Source: Thermoplasmatales archaeon (GTDB lineage: Archaea; Thermoplasmatota; E2; UBA202; JdFR-43). Taken from it: a stretch of 54,436 nt of DNA. A program made the translations under genes and the position numbers. The notes beneath the pieces are model-generated. The model saw only the letters and a program-made list of their open reading frames with translations. It searched no databases and had not been told where the DNA came from. The DNA is taken from assembly GCA_014361195.1 (NCBI GenBank), contig JACIWA010000009.1:1-54436 (forward strand), written 5' to 3'. Positions 15,416 through 24,218 of this stretch are shown piece by piece. How positions within the stretch are numbered: position 1 is the first letter of the stretch; each line of letters begins with the position of its first letter.

Positions 15416-17296
15416 TCATTTATAATTCACTTCTTTTAATTCTGCTTCAATATTTATACCCTCAAAATTAACATTTCCCTTTACAAGGTTCGCTATCTCT
15501 GGAGAATAATAAATTTTTACTATATCATAAATCGAGATTTTATAAGCGCTGAATATCCCTGCTTCTGTTTGCACAGTTTCTTTTCCAGAACAATCTATTT
15601 CCATCGAGCCAAGTGAAATGGTATATTTAATAGGATAGTTTATTATTCCGAATAATGCAGATGCATATGCATCTATATTAAGATTTGTAACATTTAAAAT
15701 CCATTTTTTCTGCTCGATTGGGAAGTCAAATATAGAATAAGGGCTACTAAAATCTATTTTTATCTCTCCTTTAAATGGCAATGGCATAGGAAATGGAAAA
15801 TCTCCTATCTTCGTCAGCGCAACACCTCTTAACATAAAATAAATTTTTTCAATTGAGAAATCCTTCTCCAAATATATCTTTCCATTTATTCTATTAAACA
15901 AAAATCTTCCACTTATTTGTAACTTGGGCTGAGAAGAATAAGAGAAATTTCCATATATCTTACCATCAATTTTTACCATATAATCTTCGCTATCATCAAT
16001 AACTTCCGCTTTTAAGTCATCGATTCTCCCATAAAATTTCAAAGATGAAGTCTCAACTTCAATTTTTTTAACATTAAAAGTCCAACTATCTCCCTTTTTC
16101 CAAACATCAATCAATGCAGATGTTTTATCTATGCCTTCTTTTTCATCCGCCATAACTCTCAAAATTATATCATATATCCCTCTCTCGCTATATGTGTGCC
16201 TTGCAATTTTTTCTTTACTTGTTGAGCCATCTCCAAAATTCCAGTTCCATGAATTTATTTCATCACTGTCATCTCTGCTTTTGCTTCCATCAAAGACAAT
16301 TTCTTCCCCTACCTTCGCTACATACGGCCCGCCCGCATCTGCAACAGGAGGCCAGTCATATGCATTTTTATCATATTCAACCCATACAATGGAGAAATTA
16401 TCGATGAGAAGGCTTCCATATTCTATATTAAAGAAACCCTTATACCCCCAGTAGCTTCCCCAGCTGTTTTTACATATCCAGTATCCTCCTCTGGGTATGT
16501 TTGTATCGTCTTTCCAACCAACTATTGTAACGCAATGATTAATACTCCTTGCTGGACGATATGGGAAATAATCAGTTGAGTTATGATTTTTTAAGCCCCA
16601 TTCCATGAATTCATCTGTTGCCATCATATAAGTAACTACAGGTCCCTTATCCATTATTTGGGATTTTATTCTTTGTCTATCTTGAGAAGAGCCATCTGGT
16701 ATCCAATACCCATAATCTGAAATTGGGACAAGATAATTTTCCCAATCAATACATTTTGATTGACACGGAAATGTATCGCTTGCCATGTATGGCATGCAAT
16801 CTTCTGTTATTATCCCATTGCGATAATTGCCATCTTTTTCAGTAGATCTTATATAATGAAATGCCCAATATGGATCTCCTCCATAGCAACTCCCCGCTTT
16901 TGAAAGACAGGAAAGGATATACTGCTCTGATAAATCCGGCTTGATTTCAGCGATTCCTTCTCTTATATTTATTATTGCTTCTAATCCTCCAACCGCTGCA
17001 AAGGCCCAGCAACTCCCACAATTTCCTTGATAGCGGGCGGGTGTTGTCCAATCTTTTCCTTCATAGTCAAGCCAGCTAAAATATGACGGAGTATCTTTTA
17101 TAGAAGGTTTTGGAGAAGCTAAGGAAGGATATGGAGGATTAAGATTCTGCATTACCGGAAATTTAAAAGATAAATTGCTTGCAACAGGATTGGAATTGCA
17201 ATTGCAATTCTCTTCTCTAAAGGTTATTGAAAATATTAAAGAGAGAGCTATCGCAAACAAAAAGAAAAAATTTCTTCTCCTATCAAACATCCTCAT
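15416..17296 (-). CDS. Secreted papain-like (C1A) peptidase with PKD domain
   Basis: A signal peptide (~9-25) and a short linker lead into a canonical papain domain (~68-310). The oxyanion Gln90 and nucleophile Cys96 lie in YQGNCGSCWAF, with His254 in INHCVTIVG and Asn277 in CKNSWGSYWG. A PKD domain follows (~315-400, with ADAGGPYVAKVGEEIVFDGS and NWNFGDGS). The last ~225 residues are beta-rich and unassigned. The active-site sequence is far more conventional than in the other C1A peptidase at 6.5 kb, so this is probably an active secreted protease. ATG 17296 or 17290; a TATA-like element lies ~25 nt upstream. Confidence 0.93.
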   Translation of the reverse strand: MRMFDRRRNFFFLFAIALSLIFSITFREENCNCNSNPVASNLSFKFPVMQNLNPPYPSLASPKPSIKDTPSYFSWLDYEGKDWTTPARYQGNCGSCWAFAAVGGLEAIINIREGIAEIKPDLSEQYILSCLSKAGSCYGGDPYWAFHYIRSTEKDGNYRNGIITEDCMPYMASDTFPCQSKCIDWENYLVPISDYGYWIPDGSSQDRQRIKSQIMDKGPVVTYMMATDEFMEWGLKNHNSTDYFPYRPARSINHCVTIVGWKDDTNIPRGGYWICKNSWGSYWGYKGFFNIEYGSLLIDNFSIVWVEYDKNAYDWPPVADAGGPYVAKVGEEIVFDGSKSRDDSDEINSWNWNFGDGSTSKEKIARHTYSERGIYDIILRVMADEKEGIDKTSALIDVWKKGDSWTFNVKKIEVETSSLKFYGRIDDLKAEVIDDSEDYMVKIDGKIYGNFSYSSQPKLQISGRFLFNRINGKIYLEKDFSIEKIYFMLRGVALTKIGDFPFPMPLPFKGEIKIDFSSPYSIFDFPIEQKKWILNVTNLNIDAYASALFGIINYPIKYTISLGSMEIDCSGKETVQTEAGIFSAYKISIYDIVKIYYSPEIANLVKGNVNFEGINIEAELKEVNYK

Positions 17297-17312
17297 AACT
17301 CAATAACAATTT

Positions 17313-17360
17313 AATTTATAAAAGTTTTTGCTCTATTCTTTAAAACCAAGAATTTAAATA
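17313..17360. promoter_or_regulatory. Divergent promoter region, C1A-PKD peptidase / prefoldin beta
   Basis: Two TATA-like elements lie in the 84-bp gap. cttttataaatt on the minus strand (17313-17324) is ~25 nt before the C1A start. tttaaata (17353-17360) is ~25 nt before the pfdB ATG. Both imply leaderless transcripts. Confidence 0.45.
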
Positions 17361-17380
17361 ACTAAATTAGATAGCAATTT

Positions 17381-17740
17381 ATGGCAATAAAATTTGAAGA
17401 TTTGCCACCTCAGGTGCAAAATCAATTAAGGCAACTTCAGCAACTTCAACAGCAAATCGAGCTTTTGATACAGCAAAAACTGCAAGTTGAGATAAGATTG
17501 AGAGATACTGAAGATGCTCTTGAAGAGCTAAATAAGCTGGAGGAAAATGCGGATGTATATAAGGGAGTGGGAAATCTAATAATAAAATCTGAAAAAAGCA
17601 AGCTGATTAAGGAATTGCAGGAAGAAAAAGAGAGCCTGGAAATAAGAAAAAAGACAATGGAAGCACAGGAAAACAGGCTGAGGGAAAGGATAAATGACCT
17701 CCAATCAAAAATTCAGGAGGCCCTCAAAACTACTCAATAA
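17381..17740 (+). CDS. pfdB: Prefoldin subunit beta
   Basis: Chaperone subunit that, with alpha subunits, forms the hexameric prefoldin delivering unfolded proteins to the thermosome. The 119 residues are two long coiled-coil helices joined by a beta hairpin (DVYKGVGNLIIKSEK), as in other archaeal beta subunits. The N-terminal LPPQVQNQLRQLQQLQQQ and C-terminal RLRERINDLQSKIQEAL helices are typical. No alpha subunit gene is in the window. It ends 11 bp inside the convergent Memo gene. Confidence 0.95.
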   Translation: MAIKFEDLPPQVQNQLRQLQQLQQQIELLIQQKLQVEIRLRDTEDALEELNKLEENADVYKGVGNLIIKSEKSKLIKELQEEKESLEIRKKTMEAQENRLRERINDLQSKIQEALKTTQ

Positions 17741-18557
17741 CAATCGCAGAATAACCAACACAATATGTGCCCGGCTCCACATCATATGATGTCGCATATT
17801 TTAACAACCTCGCATTTTTCGCCCCTCTCCTTTTCACCGCCTCGAGCATCGCCGCCACCGCCCCATACCCGCACATGGTTATGTCATTTTCCTCAACTTT
17901 CTCAACTAGTCTTTTCGCATCTATCCTGAGAATTTCGTCTATTGCTATCTTATCTATTTTTCTCACTTCATCTATATCCTCTTTGCTTGGAAATTTTGAG
18001 AAACTTACATGAGAGAAATCCGAGCTTGCAATTATTAAAGCATCTTCCTCGCTTATTATTTCCCCAACTTCTCTTGAGGTTTCATAATTCTGCATTCCAA
18101 AGCATATTGGAATGAATTTGAATTCTCCAAGAAATTGAAGAAATGGAATTTGGACTTCTATAGAATGCTCGTATTTATGGGCAATCTCATCTTCAGATAT
18201 TATTCCCTTTGCCAAATTTTTGGCATTTTCATGAATAAAAACTTTTCCTAAAGGTGTGAGCCATGCTCCCTTTGTTGCTATTGCAACAGGTGAGCCATAT
18301 CCATAATGATTTGGACCCATTATTATAAATTTATCTGGAAAACCATCTTTTGCAATTGCATTATAGACATAAGCAGCAACATATCCAGAGTAAATATAGC
18401 CCGCATGGGGAACAACCACACCCTTTATTTTTCCTCTACCCCTTTTAGCTTGAGGAATTTCCCCAGGTCCTTTTAAAAAACAATTCTTTATTTCATTGAT
18501 GAGCAAATCCTTATCTTTTTCATAGAATGAGCCCGCAACAGATGGTTTTCTTTCCAT
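17730..18557 (-). CDS. amrB: Memo-like AmmeMemoRadiSam system protein B
   Basis: A 275-residue Memo/MEMO1-family protein. The fold is related to extradiol dioxygenases. Typical features are RKPSVAGSFYEKD at the N-terminus, VVPHAGYIYSGYVAAYVY, IMGPNHYGYG, the EHSIEVQIPFLQ motif, ASSDFSHV, and CGYGAVAAMLEA. The catalytic role is not established for the archaeal system. Its partner radical SAM enzyme ends 29 bp upstream on the same strand, the conserved AmmeMemoRadiSam association. The third member, AMMECR1, is not in this window. Confidence 0.93.
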   Translation of the reverse strand: MERKPSVAGSFYEKDKDLLINEIKNCFLKGPGEIPQAKRGRGKIKGVVVPHAGYIYSGYVAAYVYNAIAKDGFPDKFIIMGPNHYGYGSPVAIATKGAWLTPLGKVFIHENAKNLAKGIISEDEIAHKYEHSIEVQIPFLQFLGEFKFIPICFGMQNYETSREVGEIISEEDALIIASSDFSHVSFSKFPSKEDIDEVRKIDKIAIDEILRIDAKRLVEKVEENDITMCGYGAVAAMLEAVKRRGAKNARLLKYATSYDVEPGTYCVGYSAIVIE

Positions 18558-18586
18558 AAAAATAATTGAAAACCATTAAAAAAACT

Positions 18587-19633
18587 TTACCATAATAAAT
18601 GTTCATTTCCTATATTCACTCTCTTTAAATGCTTTTTCGCAGAAGCATAGCATTCCATAGCAAGCTTTTTTGTTGTAAATGGCATATCGAGCATTTTGAA
18701 ATCCGGGTGAAAAGCTAAAAGAGAATAGGGAATATTTTCATCAAGGGAAGAGATAAATTTTGCAATTTTTTCAACCTCCTCACTATCTATATAGCCGGGG
18801 ATAAGGAGGGTTGTAGCGTTAAGAAAATTTTCTTTGTCAAATTCGTTTGCTATCATTTCAAAATTCTCAATCACTCTTTTATTTGAAATACCAGTAAGGG
18901 CAATATTTAAATTTTCATCAAATGCTTTTAAATCAAATTTTACTGTTCCTCCTGTTACATATGAATATTCTGCCGCTTTTCTTACTAAATTTTTATTTCC
19001 TGTTCCATTCCACTCCCAGCATATTCTTGCTTTTGTTTCTTCAGCTATTCTTTTATTTACTTTTAAGAAGAATGGTAGCTGTGGCTCAGGGCTTCCTCCA
19101 AAATAACATATACAATTTGCATATCTTGCTTTTTCCAATAAAATTTCTTCATTTACTATTTCACTTGCATCAATGCATTTATGCTCCCAGTTCTGGCAGA
19201 AAATGCAGTTGAAAGAGCAACCAAAAGAGAAAACCGCTAAATTATATCCCTTTTCTTTATTTCCTTCGCAAAACCATCCTGCACAGCAATTTGTTGGAAG
19301 GGGGTCATAGTAAGTATGAGCCAATCCTTCTCCTACAATTTTCCCTTCTAAATTTCTCCTTACCCCGCAATATCCTTTGCTTCCTTTTCCAATCCTGCAT
19401 TCATTTGCACATATTTTGCACAAAATACCTTCTTCATCTCTTGGTGGTAGAGGGGGCAAGCGAAACTCCTCTCTTATTTTTCTATGTGCATCCATTGCTA
19501 TTTTAATTACCTCATCTGGTCTATTTTTTATGCATGATAGGCATATTTTTAAAACTGAAGATACTTCTTCGCTTATCTTATTGCATAAAATACATTTTTC
19601 TTTTCTTCCCCTCCTATCAATTAAATGAAGCAT
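18587..19633 (-). CDS. amrS: AmmeMemoRadiSam system radical SAM enzyme
   Basis: The radical SAM cluster motif is GCSFNCIFCQNWE (CxxxCxxC). The preceding N-terminal ~60 residues carry extra cysteines (CILCNK, CLSC) suited to a metal site, and CKICANECRIG follows, as in pyruvate formate-lyase-activating-enzyme-like members of this family. The GYCGVR motif also fits. The 348-residue length is usual. Its product is unknown in archaea. The N-terminus overlaps the end of the upstream M28 peptidase by 13 bp, and Memo follows, giving a three-gene unit. Confidence 0.93.
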   Translation of the reverse strand: MLHLIDRRGRKEKCILCNKISEEVSSVLKICLSCIKNRPDEVIKIAMDAHRKIREEFRLPPLPPRDEEGILCKICANECRIGKGSKGYCGVRRNLEGKIVGEGLAHTYYDPLPTNCCAGWFCEGNKEKGYNLAVFSFGCSFNCIFCQNWEHKCIDASEIVNEEILLEKARYANCICYFGGSPEPQLPFFLKVNKRIAEETKARICWEWNGTGNKNLVRKAAEYSYVTGGTVKFDLKAFDENLNIALTGISNKRVIENFEMIANEFDKENFLNATTLLIPGYIDSEEVEKIAKFISSLDENIPYSLLAFHPDFKMLDMPFTTKKLAMECYASAKKHLKRVNIGNEHLLW

Positions 19634-20805
19634 ATTATGCTTATCTCATTATCATCGCTTTTTCCTTCAATATATCCTACCGCCCTTAGCTTATGATTTA
19701 AAAAAGCAAAAATTTTATAAGTAAATTCATAAGGTTTTTCATAAACTGTTCCATAAAATCTATTATCAAAATAAAAATCAACTCTCTGAACTTCTTTTGA
19801 AGAGATTATTTCCGCCCTAACTTTTATCTTTCCAATTAAAATAGTTAGATGACCATCAAGCTCAATTATTTTCCTTCCAGAAAAATAAATTCCTCCTATT
19901 TCTGGTTCAACAATCCTTGTCATTATATCTATGCTTTCATCAGCAATTTTTGCAAGTGTTGCACTCGCTAATTTACAAATTTTTGTCAAATAATTTATAT
20001 TTATGTGCTCAATTGTATCTTCAGATGTATGATAATTTGGATTAAACTCATACTCTAGGAAAAATACTCCTTCATAACCGTAATTATAAAAAGATTTATG
20101 GTCACTACCCATATAGTCGTGTCTGCTTATTTCGAGGTCAATCTTGCTTTTGTAATCTAATGCTATTTGCTCCGCCATATCTACAATCCATTTTGATGCG
20201 GAATTTGAGGATATTCTAACTTTTCTATCCTCTTTAACTGCATATCCTACCCCATCAAGCTGTATGTCCCCTATTATTTTCTCCCCTCTTTTATATGAAT
20301 TTCTTGCAAAATATTCACTACCATATAATCCCTGCTCCTCTCCAGAAAAGGCAACAAATTTTATAGTATGCAAAAAGGAATATTTTGATAAAATTTTTGC
20401 AGAAGTTAAAACAACCGCTACACCAGATGAATCATCATCCGCTCCAGGCGAGACTTCAACTGTATCATAATGAGCTGAAATTATTAAAATAAAATCTGTT
20501 TTCCCCTGCAAGGTTGCTATAACATTTTTCCCGCTAATTCCATTTTTCTCCCAATATTGATATTCCACCTTCAAACCCTCTTTTTCGAATTCATTAAATA
20601 TAAAATCCGCCACCATATCGCATGTCTCGCTTCCTGTGGGGTGGGGGCCAAAACTGGCTAAAATATTTTCATAGAACAGAAGTGTTTCTTCGTTTATAGA
20701 ATCTATTATTTCCGATATCTTTTCATCGATCTTTGCATCGCTGTCTGTTGGATAAAAATGAACGGGTAATAATATCAATGCTATTGCAATTGCAAATTTT
20801 TTCAT
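19621..20805 (-). CDS. Secreted M28-family aminopeptidase
   Basis: A signal peptide (1-~20) leads to an M28 zinc peptidase domain. Metal ligands and catalytic residues are visible in SAHYDTVEVSPGADDDSSGV (first His, bridging Asp), FSGEEQGLYGSEYF (general-base Glu-Glu pair), IQLDGVGY and NYHTSEDTIEHI (last His). The C-terminal ~85 residues look like an Ig-type beta module (VQRVDFYFDNRFYG), similar to the tail on the C1A peptidase at 6.5 kb. It would trim peptides made by the secreted endopeptidases. It is first in a unit with the radical SAM and Memo genes, overlapping the former. Confidence 0.92.
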   Translation of the reverse strand: MKKFAIAIALILLPVHFYPTDSDAKIDEKISEIIDSINEETLLFYENILASFGPHPTGSETCDMVADFIFNEFEKEGLKVEYQYWEKNGISGKNVIATLQGKTDFILIISAHYDTVEVSPGADDDSSGVAVVLTSAKILSKYSFLHTIKFVAFSGEEQGLYGSEYFARNSYKRGEKIIGDIQLDGVGYAVKEDRKVRISSNSASKWIVDMAEQIALDYKSKIDLEISRHDYMGSDHKSFYNYGYEGVFFLEYEFNPNYHTSEDTIEHININYLTKICKLASATLAKIADESIDIMTRIVEPEIGGIYFSGRKIIELDGHLTILIGKIKVRAEIISSKEVQRVDFYFDNRFYGTVYEKPYEFTYKIFAFLNHKLRAVGYIEGKSDDNEISIICFI

Positions 20806-20856
20806 GCTCCTTAAATTTTTTATTGTTTATAACTTTTTGGTGAATCATTAAAAATA

Positions 20857-20868
20857 TTTTTATATTTT
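20857..20868 (+). promoter_or_regulatory. TATA-like element for the GT-C gene
   Basis: tttttatatttt is centred about 24 nt before the ATG at 20886, with no ribosome binding site between. This fits a leaderless start. Confidence 0.5.
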
Positions 20869-20885
20869 GAATTAATTAAATAAAA

Positions 20886-22652
20886 ATGAAGAGGACTCAT
20901 TTATTACTGTTGCTTGTATTTGCGGTAGCGATAATAATCAGAGCAATCCCTATAATTTTATATGGAGCATGGGGAAACGATTTTGGAATATATTTTTATC
21001 TTACAAAAAAATTTATTGAAACAAAAGAATTTTTCATGGAATATAATGGATGGGGCTCCTCCTATAATTTTTTCCCTACTTTATATATATCCGCCTCGAT
21101 ACTATGTTTTTTAGGAATGAATGAATTCTTCGCTCTTTCTATTGTTGGACCAATTTTTGGAGGGCTATGCATTCTTGTATTTTATTTCATAGCAAGAGAA
21201 ATTGGTTTTAATAAAAGACTATCTCTTTTATCCTCTATAATACTCGCAGTTTTACCAGTTCATGCATATCAGACATCTCACTCCGCCCCCCTTACATTGG
21301 GACATTTTTTTATGCTTCTCTCTATATTACTTTATTTAAAAACAAAGAAAGATAATAGATGGTATGCTCCTTTATCTATTTCAACTCTTTTGCTAATTTT
21401 TTCCCATCATCTTACAACCTATTTTTATCTCATATCAATAATGTTTGCCATATTCTGGGAGAATTTTAAAAGCAATTACTGGAGCAAAAACATTTTGAAA
21501 GATGTTTCTTATGTAATTTTATCTCTTACATCAACTTTCCTGTACTGGGCTTTTTTTGCAAAACCAGTATATCTCTTTATGGAAGGAAAACATCTTAAAC
21601 CGCTGGAAATAATAATTCTTTCATATTTCCTCTTTCTATCTTCATTTGTTTTAATAAAATTAAGGAGAAAATACATCAATTTTAAAAAATTTGGAGATAT
21701 GAATGATTTTCTGATCTTTTCAATGGTTCCGTTGATAACAATCATATGTATAGCAATGGGACAATTTATCTTGCTGGGATATATTTCAATTAAATTTATA
21801 GCATTCTCTATACCCTTCTCAATTATAGGTAGTTTTGGAGCAATTGGATGGAGAAAAATTGAAAATAACTATATTAAGGGATGGCTTCTTGCGATTTTCT
21901 TTTCAATGATTTTTTCAGTATCTTTGGACATAAAATCCTTGTATATTGAAAGGCATATTGAATATTTGAGTGAGCCACTTGCAATATTTGTGGGATATGG
22001 TATAAGTTTTGTTGCAGAAAATATAAAAAATTATAAAATTTTAATAAAGAAAAGAGTAAATCTGTCCTATAACGGTTTTGCAATATTTATCTCAATTCTT
22101 CTTATAACGAATGTTGTGAGCATATATCCACTTGGAGAATATTCAACAAATATATGCGAAGGAATTCCAGAAAGTACAATTAATTTAATTGAATGGATGA
22201 ACAAGAGTTTGCCAAGGGATGCTCTAATATTATCAGACCATAGAATATCAAATCTTGCATTTGCATACGGTTTTAATACAACATATGACAAAATCGGTAA
22301 TAGCTGGTGCCCATCAAAAATATGGGTTGAGGAGTGGAAAAATTGCATGGATGAGCTATCTTTCGGAGAGGAGAAAATATCTTATATTATAATAGATGAC
22401 ATAATGGTAAAAAAAGGAGTTGTAATAGATGTGGATAAATCATTTACCCTAACAAATGCTTCATATGAAAAATTCCAGAAAATGCCCTTCAAACTAATAT
22501 ACAGAAATTGCACATACAAGATCCCGCTAGAAAAAATAAATTCAACAATTGACTATATGGATTATAAAAATGAAGAAATCATGAAAAATGTGCTCCATTG
22601 GGCAGAAATTTATGAAGTAGATTGGAATTATATCAAAAATGAGCTATCTTGA
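20886..22652 (+). CDS. GT-C-type membrane glycosyltransferase-like protein
   Basis: 588 residues with about 11-13 membrane segments across residues 1-430 and a ~150-residue extracytoplasmic C-terminal domain. The first loop carries WGNDFGIYFY, a position where GT-C enzymes keep an acidic catalytic residue. Further loops contain LPVHAYQTSHSAPL and FSHHLTTYFY, reminiscent of STT3/ArnT-type transferases using polyprenyl-phosphate sugars. The WWDYG motif of STT3 is absent. S-layer or lipid glycosylation is an inference. Its end overlaps the phosphatase gene by 14 nt, implying coupled translation. Confidence 0.7.
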   Translation: MKRTHLLLLLVFAVAIIIRAIPIILYGAWGNDFGIYFYLTKKFIETKEFFMEYNGWGSSYNFFPTLYISASILCFLGMNEFFALSIVGPIFGGLCILVFYFIAREIGFNKRLSLLSSIILAVLPVHAYQTSHSAPLTLGHFFMLLSILLYLKTKKDNRWYAPLSISTLLLIFSHHLTTYFYLISIMFAIFWENFKSNYWSKNILKDVSYVILSLTSTFLYWAFFAKPVYLFMEGKHLKPLEIIILSYFLFLSSFVLIKLRRKYINFKKFGDMNDFLIFSMVPLITIICIAMGQFILLGYISIKFIAFSIPFSIIGSFGAIGWRKIENNYIKGWLLAIFFSMIFSVSLDIKSLYIERHIEYLSEPLAIFVGYGISFVAENIKNYKILIKKRVNLSYNGFAIFISILLITNVVSIYPLGEYSTNICEGIPESTINLIEWMNKSLPRDALILSDHRISNLAFAYGFNTTYDKIGNSWCPSKIWVEEWKNCMDELSFGEEKISYIIIDDIMVKKGVVIDVDKSFTLTNASYEKFQKMPFKLIYRNCTYKIPLEKINSTIDYMDYKNEEIMKNVLHWAEIYEVDWNYIKNELS

Positions 22653-23424
22653 AAAAGCAAGAGAAATAATGGCAGAAGAGCCCGCCCTCCTGCGCCTGCA
22701 TGACAAAATTATGGTGGCGGGGGACACACATGGCGATGTGGTGGTAGCGAGAGAAATTGTAAAGAGATTTTATGAAGAAAAATTTGATTTTCTTGTTTTT
22801 CTTGGTGACTATGTTGATAGACGCCCTCCTGATGTTAGTGCTTCTGAAAATATAGATTTTTTGCTGGGAGAGAAATGCAGAAATCCAGATAAAATTTTTT
22901 TGCTGAAAGGAAACCATGAAGCAAATTATGCAATTCCATGTTATCCAAATGATTTTGAAATTGAAATGGGAGAGAAATATGGGGAGTATGTAAAAGTTTT
23001 TAGAGAAATGCCGATTGCGGGACTGCTTAACAATGTTTTTGTATCACACGGGGGAATAATTAAAGGGAAAGAAATTGAAAGACTAAGTAAAAATGACTTC
23101 GATGATATAGAAGCTCTTACATGGAGCGACCCAGAGATTGCAAATATTTATAGAGGGGCGGGAATAACTTATGATGAAAATGATTTAAATGATTTTCTTG
23201 AAAAGATAAATGCAAGGGCATTTATAAGAGGACATGACTACAATTTGAACGGAACAATTGTATATAACAAATGTCTCACGATATTTTCGTCTCGGTTATA
23301 TAAAAATGAGGGAAATAAAGGAATATTGATTGCAAAAATTTATGGAGATATTGAACACATTGAAGAAATAGAAATTGAAGATTTTTCCACTCAATGGAGA
23401 AAATATAAAGCAAGAAAAATATAA
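22639..23424 (+). CDS. PPP-family serine/threonine protein phosphatase
   Basis: All PPP signature motifs are present in 261 residues: VAGDTHGD, LGDYVDRRPP, LKGNHEANYA, SHGG, LTWSDPE and RGHDYN. These make a two-metal site and distinguish PPP phosphatases from general metallophosphoesterases. Known archaeal PPP enzymes dephosphorylate Ser/Thr (sometimes Tyr) residues on proteins. It has no signal peptide. The start lies inside the end of the GT-C gene. Regulation of surface glycosylation by phosphorylation is conceivable but not shown. Confidence 0.92.
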   Translation: MSYLEKAREIMAEEPALLRLHDKIMVAGDTHGDVVVAREIVKRFYEEKFDFLVFLGDYVDRRPPDVSASENIDFLLGEKCRNPDKIFLLKGNHEANYAIPCYPNDFEIEMGEKYGEYVKVFREMPIAGLLNNVFVSHGGIIKGKEIERLSKNDFDDIEALTWSDPEIANIYRGAGITYDENDLNDFLEKINARAFIRGHDYNLNGTIVYNKCLTIFSSRLYKNEGNKGILIAKIYGDIEHIEEIEIEDFSTQWRKYKARKI

Positions 23425-23428
23425 AAGA

Positions 23429-23438
23429 TTTATATATA
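23429..23438 (+). promoter_or_regulatory. TATA-like element for the DUF4870-like gene
   Basis: tttatatata is centred about 24 nt before the ATG at 23457. The element looks intact although the gene carries an in-frame stop. Confidence 0.5.
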
Positions 23439-23456
23439 GCTATTTTATTTTCCCTT

Positions 23457-23810
23457 ATGGCAAAAACATCTTTTGGAATTGAGGAAAATTTGGAAGGGGC
23501 TCTTTGCTATTTGCTCGGATAGATTACAGGAATAGTTTTTTACATAATAGAAAAAGATAGCAAATTTGTAAGATTTCACGCAAAGCAATCAATATTAACT
23601 TTCCTGCCTTTATGGATTCTCACCATAATTTTCGGTGGATTTTTTGGTTTAGGAATATGGTGGTATAGGGCATGGTATGTATTAGCGATGATTTCATGGA
23701 TTATATGGATTCTAATTCTTATACTGTGGATAATCTTAATTATAAAAGCTTATCAAGGAGAAATGTTTAAACTTCCAATAGTTGGAGAGATTGCAGAAAA
23801 AGGTTTATAG
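23457..23810 (+). pseudogene. DUF4870-like small membrane protein interrupted by in-frame TAG
   Basis: From ATG 23457 the frame reads MAKTSFGIEENLEGALCYLLG, a TAG at 23520-23522, then ITGIVFYIIEKDSKFVRFHA and three more hydrophobic stretches to a stop at 23808-23810 (117 codons). The pattern (ENLEGALCYLLGW-ITGIVF, EKDSKFVRFHAKQSI) is the DUF4870/Tic20-like family, where the interrupted position is, to my knowledge, normally Trp. A single G-to-A change (TGG to TAG) explains it. The rest is free of stops and the promoter is intact, so loss is recent, or the base is a sequencing error, or readthrough occurs. The 3' end overlaps the convergent hydrogenase protease gene by 6 bp. Confidence 0.8.
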
Positions 23811-24218
23811 AACTAATATCTCCTCTACCTTTTTTATAGCTTTTTCAATTATCTCGTCTGTATATGTTATTTTATCAAAGCTTTTTGCTGGTATTCCTAT
23901 TAAATGCAATTCTTTTGGAGAAAAGCCGATTTCGTTTAAAATTTTTAATGCTTCCACAGGTGAGATATAGTGGGCATGCTCGCTCCTTGATTCCAATTTA
24001 AAAATTTCATCATTTTTTAGATGTATAATATCCTCCGCTCCATAAAATGCATCAACAACAATAACCTTTTTTTCATTTTCATATTTTCTAAAAATCTCAA
24101 AAATATCTGTTCCCAGAAAAATTAATCTAGCATTTATTCTTGAAATAGCCTTTTTATAGCATTCATGGCCAGCGGAATCATCTCCTCTATTGCTCCCGAG
24201 AAAAACAACCAGGTTCAT
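23805..24218 (-). CDS. NiFe hydrogenase maturation endopeptidase
   Basis: A 137-residue HycI/HyaD/FrxA-type peptidase that removes the C-terminal tail of the large subunit after Ni insertion. Nickel-sensing residues appear in GSNRGDDSAGH (Asp), VVDAFYGAED (Asp) and SEHAHYISP (His). It overlaps hydA by 4 nt and is last in the hydrogenase operon, so its target is almost certainly that large subunit, which carries only four residues after the processing His. Confidence 0.9.
   Translation of the reverse strand: MNLVVFLGSNRGDDSAGHECYKKAISRINARLIFLGTDIFEIFRKYENEKKVIVVDAFYGAEDIIHLKNDEIFKLESRSEHAHYISPVEALKILNEIGFSPKELHLIGIPAKSFDKITYTDEIIEKAIKKVEEILVL

Noticed and set aside
23520-23522. TAG as a pyrrolysine codon
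   Set aside because: Other genes here end normally in TAG (for example at 2109, 7548 and 43433), the site fits an ordinary Trp codon, and no Pyl machinery is seen.
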